A stretch of 64,000 nucleotides of DNA, from contig NZ_CP063089.1 in assembly GCF_014931215.1 (NCBI RefSeq), positions 186,001 through 250,000 on the forward strand, read 5' to 3'. This document shows positions 19,921 to 28,361 of this stretch, in pieces. The position numbers were made by a program, and so were the translations under genes. Origin of the DNA: Campylobacter sp. 2014D-0216. GTDB taxonomy: Bacteria; Campylobacterota; Campylobacteria; Campylobacterales; Campylobacteraceae. Each line of letters begins with the position of its first letter. Positions within the stretch are counted from its first letter, which is position 1. Below the pieces are notes generated by a model, which saw only the letters and a list, made by a program, of their open reading frames with translations, did not search any database and was not told the origin of the DNA.

Positions 19921-20376
19921 CTATTTGTGGTATGGGTGATTTGTGTTGATACAAAAGGCACGATAAATTTGCTCTAAAAGCATGGTTTTGGCAAATTTGT
20001 GCACTAGTGTCATTTTACTAAGGGCTATGCTAGTGTGCATTTGTGTGATAAATTCTCTTTCAAAGCCATAAGCACCGCCAATAAAAAAAGAAATTTCATT
20101 TTTATCTTGTAATAACTTTGCAAATTCTATACTGGTGAGATTTTTACCTTTTTCATCTAATGCTATGCAAAAGCCTTTTTTATATGGATTTAAAGCGTTG
20201 GTATAAGACTTTTTAGCTTCTAAGGCATTAGTATTTTGAGCTAGAGCTATTTTGTTGTTAAAGATACAAATGTCGTTAAAATTACAAAATTTTTTGATGA
20301 GTTTAGTGTAGTTTTCATTGATTTTACTAAACTCATCGTTGTTGTTTTTTTGAATGCTTAAAACATTAACTTGCAT
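19921..20376 (-). CDS. rlmH: 23S rRNA (pseudouridine-1915) N3-methyltransferase
   Basis: SPOUT methyltransferase that modifies helix 69 of 23S rRNA. The 151-residue protein has the SAM-binding knot segment ([12 protein letters not shown]) and the conserved C-terminus ([23 protein letters not shown]...NHPYHK). Length and both motifs match the RlmH family. It lies 2 bases after accD and just ahead of the dksA-like gene. Confidence 0.94.
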   Translation of the reverse strand: MQVNVLSIQKNNNDEFSKINENYTKLIKKFCNFNDICIFNNKIALAQNTNALEAKKSYTNALNPYKKGFCIALDEKGKNLTSIEFAKLLQDKNEISFFIGGAYGFEREFITQMHTSIALSKMTLVHKFAKTMLLEQIYRAFCINTNHPYHK

Positions 20377-20378
20377 TT

Positions 20379-21221
20379 TTAATTTTTAGAAAAAAATCTT
20401 AAAAAGTCTGCGATAAATTTTTTATGTTCGTTTCTTTCTACAATGGCATCAATCAAGCCATGTTCAAGCAAAAATTCGGCTTTTTGGAAGCCTTCAGGTA
20501 AATCTGCACCTATGGTTTGTTTGATTACTCTAGCTCCTGCAAAGCCAACTAAAGCACCAGGTTCAGCCATGATGATATCACCAAGCCAAGCAAATGATGC
20601 ACTAACCCCACCCATTGTCGGGTCGGTTAAAACTGAAATATAAGGTAATTTTGCTTCAGCAAGCAGCTTTAATGCGGCACTTGTTTTACTCATTTGCATT
20701 AAAGAGTAGGTACTTTCTTGCATTCTAGCGCCACCACTTGCGCTAACAATTACAACAGGGGTTTTTTTCTCAATAGCTCTTTCAATAGCTCTAAGAATTT
20801 TTTCTCCTTCAACTGAGCCTAAACTCCCGCCCATAAAAGCAAAGTCAAAAACAACTAGTTGGGTTTTTATCCCATCTATGCAACATTCCCCGCTTATTAC
20901 AGCGCTTTTTCTTCCTGTTTTTTCTTCATTTTCTGCTAATCTTTTTTTATATGATTTGCTATCAACAAATTTGAGAGGATCTACCGCATGTAAGTCTTTA
21001 TCCATTTCTACAAAAGTACCCTCATCGCTTAGCAGTTCAATACGTTTAGCGGGACTTAATCTCATATGAAAATTACATTTAGGGCAAACATTATAACAAG
21101 TTTCTATCTCTTTATAATACATCAACGCATGGCATGAGTTGCATTTTACCCAGTGGTTTGGAGCCTCACTTGGAGCAGCTTGCTTGCGTCTTATGCTAGA
21201 AAAAATATCTAAAAAATTCAT
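20379..21221 (-). CDS. accD: Acetyl-CoA carboxylase carboxyltransferase subunit beta
   Basis: Carboxyltransferase half-subunit for malonyl-CoA synthesis. The 280 residues start with a four-Cys zinc ribbon (C27, C30, C46, C49), followed by the crotonase-like core ([38 protein letters not shown]). BirA at 0.7 kb would biotinylate the carrier partner; no other acc gene lies in the window. A TATAAT box precedes the gene on the minus strand. Confidence 0.96.
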   Translation of the reverse strand: MNFLDIFSSIRRKQAAPSEAPNHWVKCNSCHALMYYKEIETCYNVCPKCNFHMRLSPAKRIELLSDEGTFVEMDKDLHAVDPLKFVDSKSYKKRLAENEEKTGRKSAVISGECCIDGIKTQLVVFDFAFMGGSLGSVEGEKILRAIERAIEKKTPVVIVSASGGARMQESTYSLMQMSKTSAALKLLAEAKLPYISVLTDPTMGGVSASFAWLGDIIMAEPGALVGFAGARVIKQTIGADLPEGFQKAEFLLEHGLIDAIVERNEHKKFIADFLRFFSKN

Positions 21222-21248
21222 TATCTCTACCTAAAATAAAATTTCAAA

Positions 21249-21254
21249 ATTATA
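21249..21254 (-). promoter_or_regulatory. -10 box upstream of accD
   Basis: On the minus strand this reads TATAAT, directly after the bamA hairpin and about 28 bases before the accD ATG. It gives accD-rlmH-dksA-like-dusB its own promoter. Confidence 0.5.
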
Positions 21255-21283
21255 GCAAGATTTTATCACTTTTAAAATCTTGC
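21255..21283 (-). terminator. Hairpin at the 3' end of bamA
   Basis: GCAAGATTTTA (21255-21265) pairs perfectly with TAAAATCTTGC (21273-21283) across a 7-base loop; the bamA stop codon lies within the structure. On the minus strand there is no clean T-run after it, so it may be a weak terminator or an RNA-end stabiliser. Confidence 0.5.
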
Positions 21284-23488
21284 ACCCAACATAAATTCAA
21301 ATTTACTCAAATCATCTTTTGAGTTGGTGTTAAATGGTTTCGCAAAAACTAAATTTAAAGCACCTAGTGGAGTAAGCCATTCAAAACCAATACCAGTACT
21401 CCATCTTTGAATTTGACTTAAAGAGCTTTGTCCGATTGCACCATAGTCAAAAAACACACTTCCCCTTAGCTTGATTCTATCAAAGATCGGAAAACTAAGT
21501 TCTACGGAGTTTGCAAAGGCTACTGTACCGCCTGTCTCATCACCCCAATCGTTTTTAGGGCTAACACTTCTTCTATCAAAACCCCTAATGGTGCCTATGC
21601 CCCCAAGATATAGTTTTTCATTGATTGGTAAATAGCCTTGATCCCATACCTTGTAAAAACTTGCTTTATAGCGATAGATCAAATCCCAACCTATGAAGTC
21701 TTCTAAACCTTGATAATAGTTAAATTTGGTAACAGAGCTTATAAACTCTTGATCTCCGCCTAAACCTGCATATTCAAGTGAGGTTGAGGCGATAAAACCC
21801 GATCTTGGTAAATAGTAATCATCGGTATTGTTAAATACAATCGAAGGTGTAATGGAGCTTTTGTAGCTTTTTCCAAGCTTATAACCTTGCGCAATCAAAC
21901 GATCACTTAGATGATAAATATCACTTTGTTCAAGATTGTAAGTTAAATCTATGCTAGTATATCTACCTAGTGTTTTTCCTACGCTTACATCAAAACCATA
22001 GTTTCTTTCATCATAACTATCCCATTCTAAACGATCTGAATATAATGAGCCGCCTAAAGAATAATCGCTATCATTTACTCTAGGATTTTTTAAAGATACT
22101 CTACCAGAAAGAGTATCATCACCTTTATCAATACTTACACTTCCTTTCATACCAGATCCTAAAATATTGGCATCTGATAAAGAAGCGCTAAGCAAAATTC
22201 CATCACTAGTGCCATAACCAATACCGCCTGAAATAGCTCCAGTTGATGCTTCTTTTACTTCCACTACCAAATCAATATGAGTATCATCTACTCTTTGCTC
22301 TTTGATTTCGACATTTTCAAAATACGCTGTTCTTCTTAAGGCATTTCTTGAATCTGTTAAGTCGGTTCTATTGTAAAGATTTTCTTCTGTGAGATACAAT
22401 TCTCTACGAATTACCCTATCAACTGTTTTAGTGTTACCAGAAATGATAACATTTCTTATGTATACTTTTTCATTAGGTATTACTTTAAAGATGATGGTAG
22501 CTTGGTGATTTTCTTTGTCTTTTTGTATATCAGGTATGACTTGTACAAAGGCATAGCCTAAGTCCGCAGTTTTAGTTTCGATGGTTTTGATATCTTCTCT
22601 TAATTTTTCTATGTTGACAATTTTTCCAATGCTAAGTTTAAGATCTTTTGCTAAAGCATCGTTTTCTTCATCGCTAAAGATGGGATTAAAAATTTTAATA
22701 TCTTTTACTTTATAAACTTCACCTTCATTAATAAAATAAGTCAAATCAGCTTGATAAGTGTCGGTATAAGTGTTTAAAAAAGCAGGAGATACGCTTACAT
22801 CTAAATAACCTTCTTTTAAATATACATCAGAAATTCTTGAGCTGTCATTTGCAAGATCAAAAATTTTAAGCTTGCCATCATTAAAACCCCACATCCAACC
22901 CAAAGCCTCTCTTTGCTTATTAGCTATAGCAGGTTCTACATCAGAGTAGCTTAGATTTTTAGCACCACTTAGATGTACTTTTTCTATGATGATATTTTCT
23001 CCGCGATTAACAATAAAAGTTAGCTTAAGTGAGTTTGAGTTGCTGAGTTTTTCACTTTTGATTTCTACGATGGTATCATAAAAACCTTTGGCTTGATAAA
23101 ATAATTTAATCTTTTCAGCTGATTCTTTAACTGAATTTTCATCATATAAAATTCCAGGTCTTAATCCAACAAGAGTTTCTATTTGTTTTCTATCATTACT
23201 TGCGATACCTTGAATATCAACTTTACCAATAGATGGTTTTTCTACTACTTTGAAAGTTAAAATGCCATTTTTTTCATTGACAACGATGTCTTTAAAATAA
23301 TTTCTTTCAAAAAGATTTTTAATCGCCATGTCTATATTGGCATCATCAATTTTTTGTCCAATTTTTAATTTTGAAATCGCAATAGCGCTTTCTTTGGAAA
23401 GTTGCGATAAGCCTTCAAATTTGATATCTTTAATTGTTGTTGCACATAAAGAACTTGAAAGTGCAAAGAAAACAAACCATTTTTTCAT
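21272..23488 (-). CDS. bamA: Outer-membrane protein assembly factor BamA
   Basis: Omp85 protein that inserts beta-barrels into the outer membrane. It has about 738 residues: signal peptide (ending SSLCAT), five POTRA repeats (about 20-410; starts such as IKDIKFEGL, VDIQGIAS, EKVHLSGAKN, VKDIKIFNP, VYIRNVIISGNTKT), and a 16-strand barrel with the GGIGTIRGFD lid motif and a terminal aromatic (MLGARF). ATG 23488 or 23491 may be used; the ribosome site AGG fits both. Transcribed divergently from tyrA. Confidence 0.96.
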   Translation of the reverse strand: MKKWFVFFALSSSLCATTIKDIKFEGLSQLSKESAIAISKLKIGQKIDDANIDMAIKNLFERNYFKDIVVNEKNGILTFKVVEKPSIGKVDIQGIASNDRKQIETLVGLRPGILYDENSVKESAEKIKLFYQAKGFYDTIVEIKSEKLSNSNSLKLTFIVNRGENIIIEKVHLSGAKNLSYSDVEPAIANKQREALGWMWGFNDGKLKIFDLANDSSRISDVYLKEGYLDVSVSPAFLNTYTDTYQADLTYFINEGEVYKVKDIKIFNPIFSDEENDALAKDLKLSIGKIVNIEKLREDIKTIETKTADLGYAFVQVIPDIQKDKENHQATIIFKVIPNEKVYIRNVIISGNTKTVDRVIRRELYLTEENLYNRTDLTDSRNALRRTAYFENVEIKEQRVDDTHIDLVVEVKEASTGAISGGIGYGTSDGILLSASLSDANILGSGMKGSVSIDKGDDTLSGRVSLKNPRVNDSDYSLGGSLYSDRLEWDSYDERNYGFDVSVGKTLGRYTSIDLTYNLEQSDIYHLSDRLIAQGYKLGKSYKSSITPSIVFNNTDDYYLPRSGFIASTSLEYAGLGGDQEFISSVTKFNYYQGLEDFIGWDLIYRYKASFYKVWDQGYLPINEKLYLGGIGTIRGFDRRSVSPKNDWGDETGGTVAFANSVELSFPIFDRIKLRGSVFFDYGAIGQSSLSQIQRWSTGIGFEWLTPLGALNLVFAKPFNTNSKDDLSKFEFMLGARF

Positions 23489-23520
23489 CATATTACCTAA
23501 ATTTTTATATACAAAATCGT

Positions 23521-23526
23521 TATAAT
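23521..23526 (+). promoter_or_regulatory. -10 box upstream of tyrA
   Basis: TATAAT in the bamA-tyrA divergent gap, about 40 bases before the tyrA ATG, followed by a TTAAGGAA ribosome site. Confidence 0.5.
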
Positions 23527-23565
23527 ACCAAAATATTTTTAACTAATGCTTTTTAAGGAAAAATT

Positions 23566-24393
23566 ATGGTAGTAGGGATAGTTGGGCTTGGTTTAATAGG
23601 CGGATCTTTAGGCTTGAGTTTAAGGGATAATAAGCTGATTGATCAAGTCTATGGATATGATATCAATAAAGCTTTTGAGCAAATTGCATTAGAAAGACAA
23701 TTAGTAGATCAGATTGTCTCATTTGATGAGTTGAAAAAATGCGATGTGATATTTTTAGCAATTCCTGTAAGAGCCATAGTGAAAATTTTAAAAGATTTTC
23801 AAGATTTATCTAAAAATACGACAATCATAGAACTTGGAAGCACCAAAACAGAGATTATTAAAAACTTACCTTTGGCTTTAAAAAGTCAATTTATCGCAGC
23901 TCACCCTATGGCAGGAACTGAAAATAGCGGACCCACTGCTGCGGTAAAAGATTTATATAAAAATGCAGTTTGCGTTTTGTGTGATGTGCAAAATGCTGAT
24001 CATATTCATCAAAAAAGAGCTATAGAGCTTTTTTCTGATTTGGGAATGAAGCTTGTATTTATGGACAGCAAAGAACACGATCATCATGCTTCTATTATCT
24101 CGCATTTACCTCATGTGATTAGTTTTTCTTTGGCAAATTTTGTTATGAAAGAAGAAAATAAAAAAAATATAGCTCATTTAGGTGGCCCTTCTTTTAGGGA
24201 TATGTGCAGAATTGCTAAATCAAATCCGCAAATGTGGAGTGGAATTTTTGAACAAAATAAGCAAAATTTGCTAAATTCTATTGATTTGTTTCAAAAAGAA
24301 CTGCAAGAATGTAGAAAAATGATAGAAAAATGTGATATAGACGAGCTTGAAGCTTGGATTAAAAGCGCTAATAAATTAAGAGAAATTTTATAA
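23566..24393 (+). CDS. tyrA: Prephenate dehydrogenase
   Basis: NAD-dependent oxidative decarboxylation of prephenate in tyrosine synthesis. The 275 residues begin with the Rossmann motif VGIVGLGLIGGSLG; the AAHPMAGTENSGP block and the catalytic-His region (SKEHDHHASIISHLPH) are present. There is no chorismate mutase or ACT domain, so it is a monofunctional form. Confidence 0.95.
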   Translation: MVVGIVGLGLIGGSLGLSLRDNKLIDQVYGYDINKAFEQIALERQLVDQIVSFDELKKCDVIFLAIPVRAIVKILKDFQDLSKNTTIIELGSTKTEIIKNLPLALKSQFIAAHPMAGTENSGPTAAVKDLYKNAVCVLCDVQNADHIHQKRAIELFSDLGMKLVFMDSKEHDHHASIISHLPHVISFSLANFVMKEENKKNIAHLGGPSFRDMCRIAKSNPQMWSGIFEQNKQNLLNSIDLFQKELQECRKMIEKCDIDELEAWIKSANKLREIL

Positions 24394-24400
24394 TTTTATG

Positions 24401-24406
24401 TATAAT
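24401..24406 (+). promoter_or_regulatory. -10 box upstream of the M23 peptidase gene
   Basis: TATAAT 8 bases after the tyrA stop and about 62 bases before the next start. It probably drives the M23 peptidase-lpxC-tsaB-thrB run. Confidence 0.5.
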
Positions 24407-24467
24407 TTACTCTTAATTTGCCATAGCATAATATATTTTTAAAAAAATAGATTGAAAGTGATGAATT

Positions 24468-25847
24468 ATGGTTTTTGCACGTAGAAGATCGAATAAAAAA
24501 TGGATTTTTGTACTATTTTTAATTATTTTAGCCTTTTTAGTGTTTGTTTTAAATACAAAGTTGTTTGAAAAAAATCCTCCTGTGATAGAAGTTAAATCAG
24601 ATGTTATTTATAGCAACTTAAATGATCCTGTTGCGATAGAAGTAAGCGATGAAAGTGCTTTGAAAGATATAAGAGTAACTTTATTTAAGGCAAATGAGCT
24701 AAATGGTGAAGTGCTTGTGAATGAGCAAGTTAGAGGAGGAAAAAAGAATATCCATTTTGATCTAAAACTACCAAAACCCGCTTTCAAAGAAAAAGTAGAT
24801 TTTTATAAGCTTATTATTGAAGCAAGTGATAGTAGTTTTTGGAATTTTTTCTTAGGTAATCAAGCTACCAAAGAGGTAAAAGTTATTATCGATACCAAAA
24901 AACCAGTGGTTGAAATTTTAGACAATTCATATCAGATTGAACAAGGTGGTGTTGGTAGTGTAGTGTTTAAGGCAAGTGATGAGAACTTGCAAGAAGTTTA
25001 TATCACAACAGATAAAAATAAAATTTTTAAAGCAACTCCTTATGTAAAAGAGGGCTATTATGCGGCTTTGATTCCTTGGGAGGCAACTGATGAATATTTT
25101 AGAGCTTATGTTGTGGCAGTAGATAAAGCAGGAAATGTAAACAAACAAAGAATTCGATACTATTTTATCAATAAAAAATACCGTGTTTCTAAGATTAAAG
25201 TTAATGATAGATTTTTAGATGGAAAAATAGAATTCTTGGCTCAGCAATATGCTCCAAAAGATAGAGATTTAAGTAGACTTGAGAAATTTAAATTTGTAAA
25301 TGAAGATCTAAGAGCTTCTAATGAAGTGATTATTCATGATGTTACTAGTAAAGTACCTGATAGTATGATTAATCATTTTAAAATCAATCTTTTCAAACCT
25401 TTAAAAAATGGACAAAAAGTAGCTGATTATGCCGATCATAGATTTTATTCTTATAATGATCAATCTTTTAGCAGTTCTTATCATATGGGACTTGACTTAG
25501 CTAGTGTTAAAGAAGCTCCTATTATCAGCAATAATGATGGCGAAGTCGTATTCATGCAAGAAAATGGAATTTATGGATTGAATATTATTATCTATCATGG
25601 TTTTGGGATTTATACCCTTTATGGACACTGCACTAATTCAGATGTGAATGTGGGTGATAGGGTAAAAGCAGGCGATGTTATAGGCACTACGGGAACGACC
25701 GGGTTAGCACTTGGTGATCATGTGCATTTTGGTGTCTTGGTGCAAGGTGTTGAGGTGCGTCCTGAGCAATGGCAGGATGCAAAGTGGATAAAAGAAAACA
25801 TCTACAATGTATTAGAATCAGGTAAAAAAAGAATTTTAAGCGAATAA
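24468..25847 (+). CDS. M23-family peptidoglycan endopeptidase, membrane-anchored
   Basis: Probable cell-wall hydrolase of the LytM class. The 459 residues comprise one N-terminal membrane anchor (about 13-29), a periplasmic region with two Ig-like segments (about 35-240), and a C-terminal M23 domain. The zinc ligands are recognisable in SYHMGLDLAS (HxxxD) and DHVHFGV (HxH), so the peptidase should be active. Related proteins shape the helical cell body in Campylobacterales; which shape gene this matches is not decided. lpxC follows after 2 bases. Confidence 0.88.
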   Translation: MVFARRRSNKKWIFVLFLIILAFLVFVLNTKLFEKNPPVIEVKSDVIYSNLNDPVAIEVSDESALKDIRVTLFKANELNGEVLVNEQVRGGKKNIHFDLKLPKPAFKEKVDFYKLIIEASDSSFWNFFLGNQATKEVKVIIDTKKPVVEILDNSYQIEQGGVGSVVFKASDENLQEVYITTDKNKIFKATPYVKEGYYAALIPWEATDEYFRAYVVAVDKAGNVNKQRIRYYFINKKYRVSKIKVNDRFLDGKIEFLAQQYAPKDRDLSRLEKFKFVNEDLRASNEVIIHDVTSKVPDSMINHFKINLFKPLKNGQKVADYADHRFYSYNDQSFSSSYHMGLDLASVKEAPIISNNDGEVVFMQENGIYGLNIIIYHGFGIYTLYGHCTNSDVNVGDRVKAGDVIGTTGTTGLALGDHVHFGVLVQGVEVRPEQWQDAKWIKENIYNVLESGKKRILSE

Positions 25848-25849
25848 AC

Positions 25850-26734
25850 ATGAATCAAACAACAATAGCAAGAGAAGTTAAAGGCGTTGGTATAGGTTTG
25901 CATAAGGGTGAGCCTATTAGTATAAAATTAGAGCCATTAGAGGCTGATAGTGGTATAGTGTTTTATAGAAGCGATTTGGGAATTTCTTATGAGGCAAAGC
26001 CTGAAAATGTTATTGATACGCAAATGGCTACTGTGATAGGAGATCATAGAGGTTATGTTTCTACTATAGAGCATTTAATGAGTGCTATTAATGCTTATGG
26101 TGTTGATAATGTGCGTATTGTCTTAGATGCTAATGAAGCACCGGTAATGGATGGTAGTAGTATAGGTTTTTGTATGATGCTTGAAGAAGCAGGTATGAAA
26201 GAACTCGATAGAGCTAAAAAAATCCTAGTGGTAAAAAAACCCGTGGAGGTAAAAGAAGGTAATAAATTTGTACGCTTAAGTCCAACAGATATGCCTGTGA
26301 TTAACTATACTATAGAGTTTGACAATCCTATCATAGGTAAACAAAATTATTGTTTTGAATTTAGTAAAGAAAATTATATCAACGAAATCGCAAGAGCAAG
26401 AACTTTTGGATTCTTAAAAGATGTACAAGCTTTAAGAGCTATGAATTTGGGTCTTGGAGGGAGTTTGGAAAATGCGGTTGTGATTGATGAAAATCGTATT
26501 TTAAATCCTGAAGGTTTGCGTTTTAAAGATGAGTTTGTTCGCCATAAAATTTTAGATGCTATTGGAGATTTGACTTTGCTTGGTTGTAGAGTTTTTGGAG
26601 ATTATACCTCCTATGCGGGCTCACATAAACTTAATCATCTCTTGACTAAAGAACTCTTAAAAGACCCAAGCGCATATGAAATAGTAAGCCTAGAAAAGAG
26701 CGCGCATAAAGTCTATGAAAAGGTTTTTGCATAA
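25850..26734 (+). CDS. lpxC: UDP-3-O-acyl-N-acetylglucosamine deacetylase
   Basis: Zinc enzyme for the committed step of lipid A synthesis. The 294 residues begin MNQTTIAREVKGVGIGLHKGE; zinc ligands are the His in STIEHLMSA and the HKILDAIGD pair (H and D), with the catalytic His in GSHKLNHLL. The NEAPVMDGSS loop is intact. It is tightly spaced between the M23 peptidase and TsaB-like genes. Confidence 0.96.
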   Translation: MNQTTIAREVKGVGIGLHKGEPISIKLEPLEADSGIVFYRSDLGISYEAKPENVIDTQMATVIGDHRGYVSTIEHLMSAINAYGVDNVRIVLDANEAPVMDGSSIGFCMMLEEAGMKELDRAKKILVVKKPVEVKEGNKFVRLSPTDMPVINYTIEFDNPIIGKQNYCFEFSKENYINEIARARTFGFLKDVQALRAMNLGLGGSLENAVVIDENRILNPEGLRFKDEFVRHKILDAIGDLTLLGCRVFGDYTSYAGSHKLNHLLTKELLKDPSAYEIVSLEKSAHKVYEKVFA

Positions 26735-26745
26735 AAAAGGTTACT

Positions 26746-27183
26746 TTGCTTTTAAATGCCATAGCAAAACCTTTAATGCTTGGTATTTATGAAGATGATA
26801 GATTGCTAGAAGTGATTGAGAGTGATTTAAAGGTAAGCGAAACCTTGCCTTGTATCATTCAAAAATTGTTACTGAAATACGAACTGCAAAAACTTATTTA
26901 CGTACATGGTCCAGGTTCTTACATGGGGATAAAGATTTCATATGTATCTTTTCAAACCTTAGCCATAGTGAAAAATATTCCACTAGAAGCAGTGAGTGCT
27001 TTTGAGTTAAACAACAACACCCCTATACCTGCAAATAAACATTTGTGTTTTGTAAAAAAAGAAAATGATGAAATTGTACTTGAAAAAACACAAGCAGGGA
27101 GTTTTTTTATGCCACAGAGTTTAAAGGGCTTGGGTTTAAGTAAAGACAATGCACCTTTTTATGTTTTAGATGCGATTAATTAA
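26746..27183 (+). CDS. tsaB: TsaB-like protein (tRNA t6A partner), short form
   Basis: Likely the TsaB scaffold for TsaD in making t6A37 on tRNA. It is only 145 residues, much shorter than E. coli TsaB (about 230), and keeps mainly the N-terminal ASKHA half. The hallmark GPGSFTGLR reads GPGSYMGIK here. The start is TTG 26746, five bases after AAAAAAGG; no ATG fits. Strong divergence makes the call tentative, but small TsaB-like proteins are common in epsilonproteobacteria. Confidence 0.65.
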   Translation: MLLNAIAKPLMLGIYEDDRLLEVIESDLKVSETLPCIIQKLLLKYELQKLIYVHGPGSYMGIKISYVSFQTLAIVKNIPLEAVSAFELNNNTPIPANKHLCFVKKENDEIVLEKTQAGSFFMPQSLKGLGLSKDNAPFYVLDAIN

Positions 27184-27191
27184 GGTAATAA

Positions 27192-28070
27192 ATGAAAATT
27201 TTAATTCCTGCAACAAGTGCAAATTTGGGTCCTGGTTTTGACTGTTTAGGGTTGAGTTTAAAGTATTTTAATCAAGCCATAGTTGAAAAGTCAAAATTTT
27301 TTAGTATTAGCGTGCATGGAGAAGGTGAAAATAATATTTATCTTAAAAAAAATAACACCTTTGTTAATATCTTTTATGAAGTATATCAAAGATTAAGTGG
27401 TAGAAAAGATAATTTTCGTTTTGTTTTTCAAAACAATATTCCTTTGGCAAGAGGCATGGGGAGTTCTTCTGCTGTGATTGTTGGGGCAATAGCTTGTGCA
27501 TATGAGTTAAGCGGGTTTAAGGCAGATAAAAATACAATACTCAATGAAGCTTTAAAGTATGAAAATCATCCTGATAATATAGCCCCTGCGGCACTAGGTG
27601 GTTTTGTGTGTGCGCTAGTCCATCAAGATAAAGTTTTGGCAATCAAAAAGAAAATAGATAAGAATTTAAAAGCTATTATCACAATCCCGAATGTACCTAT
27701 GAATACACAAAAATCACGATCGGTTTTAGCAAAAAAAATCAACTTAGAAGAAGGGGTTTTTAATCTTTGCCATGCTTCATTTTTGACTGCATGTTTTTTA
27801 GAAAAAAAATATGACTTGTTAAAATACGCTAGTTTAGATAAATTACACCAATACCAAAGAATGAAGCTCCTACCAGAACTTTTTGAAGTACAAAAACTAG
27901 CATTAGATAATAATGCTCTCATGAGTACACTTTCAGGATCGGGTTCGAGTTTTTTTACTTTGGCTTATCAAGATGATGCTAAAAAAATCAAAGAAAAAAT
28001 CAAAAATAAATTTGCTAAATTTAGAGTCGAGCTTTTAGATTTTGATGATGAGGGCTTTAAAATTTGCTAA
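27192..28070 (+). CDS. thrB: Homoserine kinase
   Basis: Phosphorylates homoserine in threonine synthesis. A 292-residue GHMP kinase: N-terminal PATSANLGPGFDCLGLSL, the ATP loop PLARGMGSSSAVIVGA, NHPDNIAPAALGGF and the C-terminal STLSGSGSSFFTL motif are all conserved. It has its own TAAGGTAA-type ribosome site 8 bases after the tsaB-like gene. Confidence 0.95.
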   Translation: MKILIPATSANLGPGFDCLGLSLKYFNQAIVEKSKFFSISVHGEGENNIYLKKNNTFVNIFYEVYQRLSGRKDNFRFVFQNNIPLARGMGSSSAVIVGAIACAYELSGFKADKNTILNEALKYENHPDNIAPAALGGFVCALVHQDKVLAIKKKIDKNLKAIITIPNVPMNTQKSRSVLAKKINLEEGVFNLCHASFLTACFLEKKYDLLKYASLDKLHQYQRMKLLPELFEVQKLALDNNALMSTLSGSGSSFFTLAYQDDAKKIKEKIKNKFAKFRVELLDFDDEGFKIC

Positions 28071-28087
28071 AAATTCCAAAAAAAAGA

Positions 28088-28093
28088 TATAAT
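28088..28093 (+). promoter_or_regulatory. Possible -10 box before ylxR-infB
   Basis: TATAAT in an A-rich context, 18 bases after the thrB stop. It lies only 1 base before the predicted TTG start of the YlxR-like gene, so a transcript from it would begin inside that frame. Either the promoter is not used or translation starts at ATG 28119. Confidence 0.4.
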
Positions 28094-28094
28094 T

Positions 28095-28361
28095 TTGAAA
28101 AATCATATACCCATTAGAATGTGCATTGTTTGCAAAGGTCGTTATGAAAAGCAGAGTTTGCATCGATTTCAGATAAAAAATTCTCAAATTATCACTAAAG
28201 TGGAATTTGGTAGAAGTTTGTATATTTGCAATCCGTGCTTAGATAAAGATGAAAAAACACTGCAAAGAGCTTTTATGAGAGCTTGCAAAGGCAATTTTCA
28301 TGGCAGTATAAACCAGCAGGATTTAAAGGAGATATTTTTTAATGGCAGATGTAAAAATTAG
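28095..28361 (+). CDS. YlxR/DUF448-family RNA-binding protein
   Basis: Small protein that regularly precedes infB. The 88 residues carry the YlxR signature R-M-C-I-V-C-K near the start and CNPCLDKDE later. Its function is not settled; RNA binding and regulation have been proposed for the family. The start is taken as TTG 28095 because residues ahead of RMC are usually conserved; ATG 28119 is an alternative. It overlaps infB by 20 bases. Confidence 0.85.
   Translation: MKNHIPIRMCIVCKGRYEKQSLHRFQIKNSQIITKVEFGRSLYICNPCLDKDEKTLQRAFMRACKGNFHGSINQQDLKEIFFNGRCKN

Noticed and set aside
24393-24468. Possible small RNA in the tyrA-M23 gap
   Set aside because: The gap holds a -10 box and AT-rich leader but no hairpin or terminator that would define an RNA.
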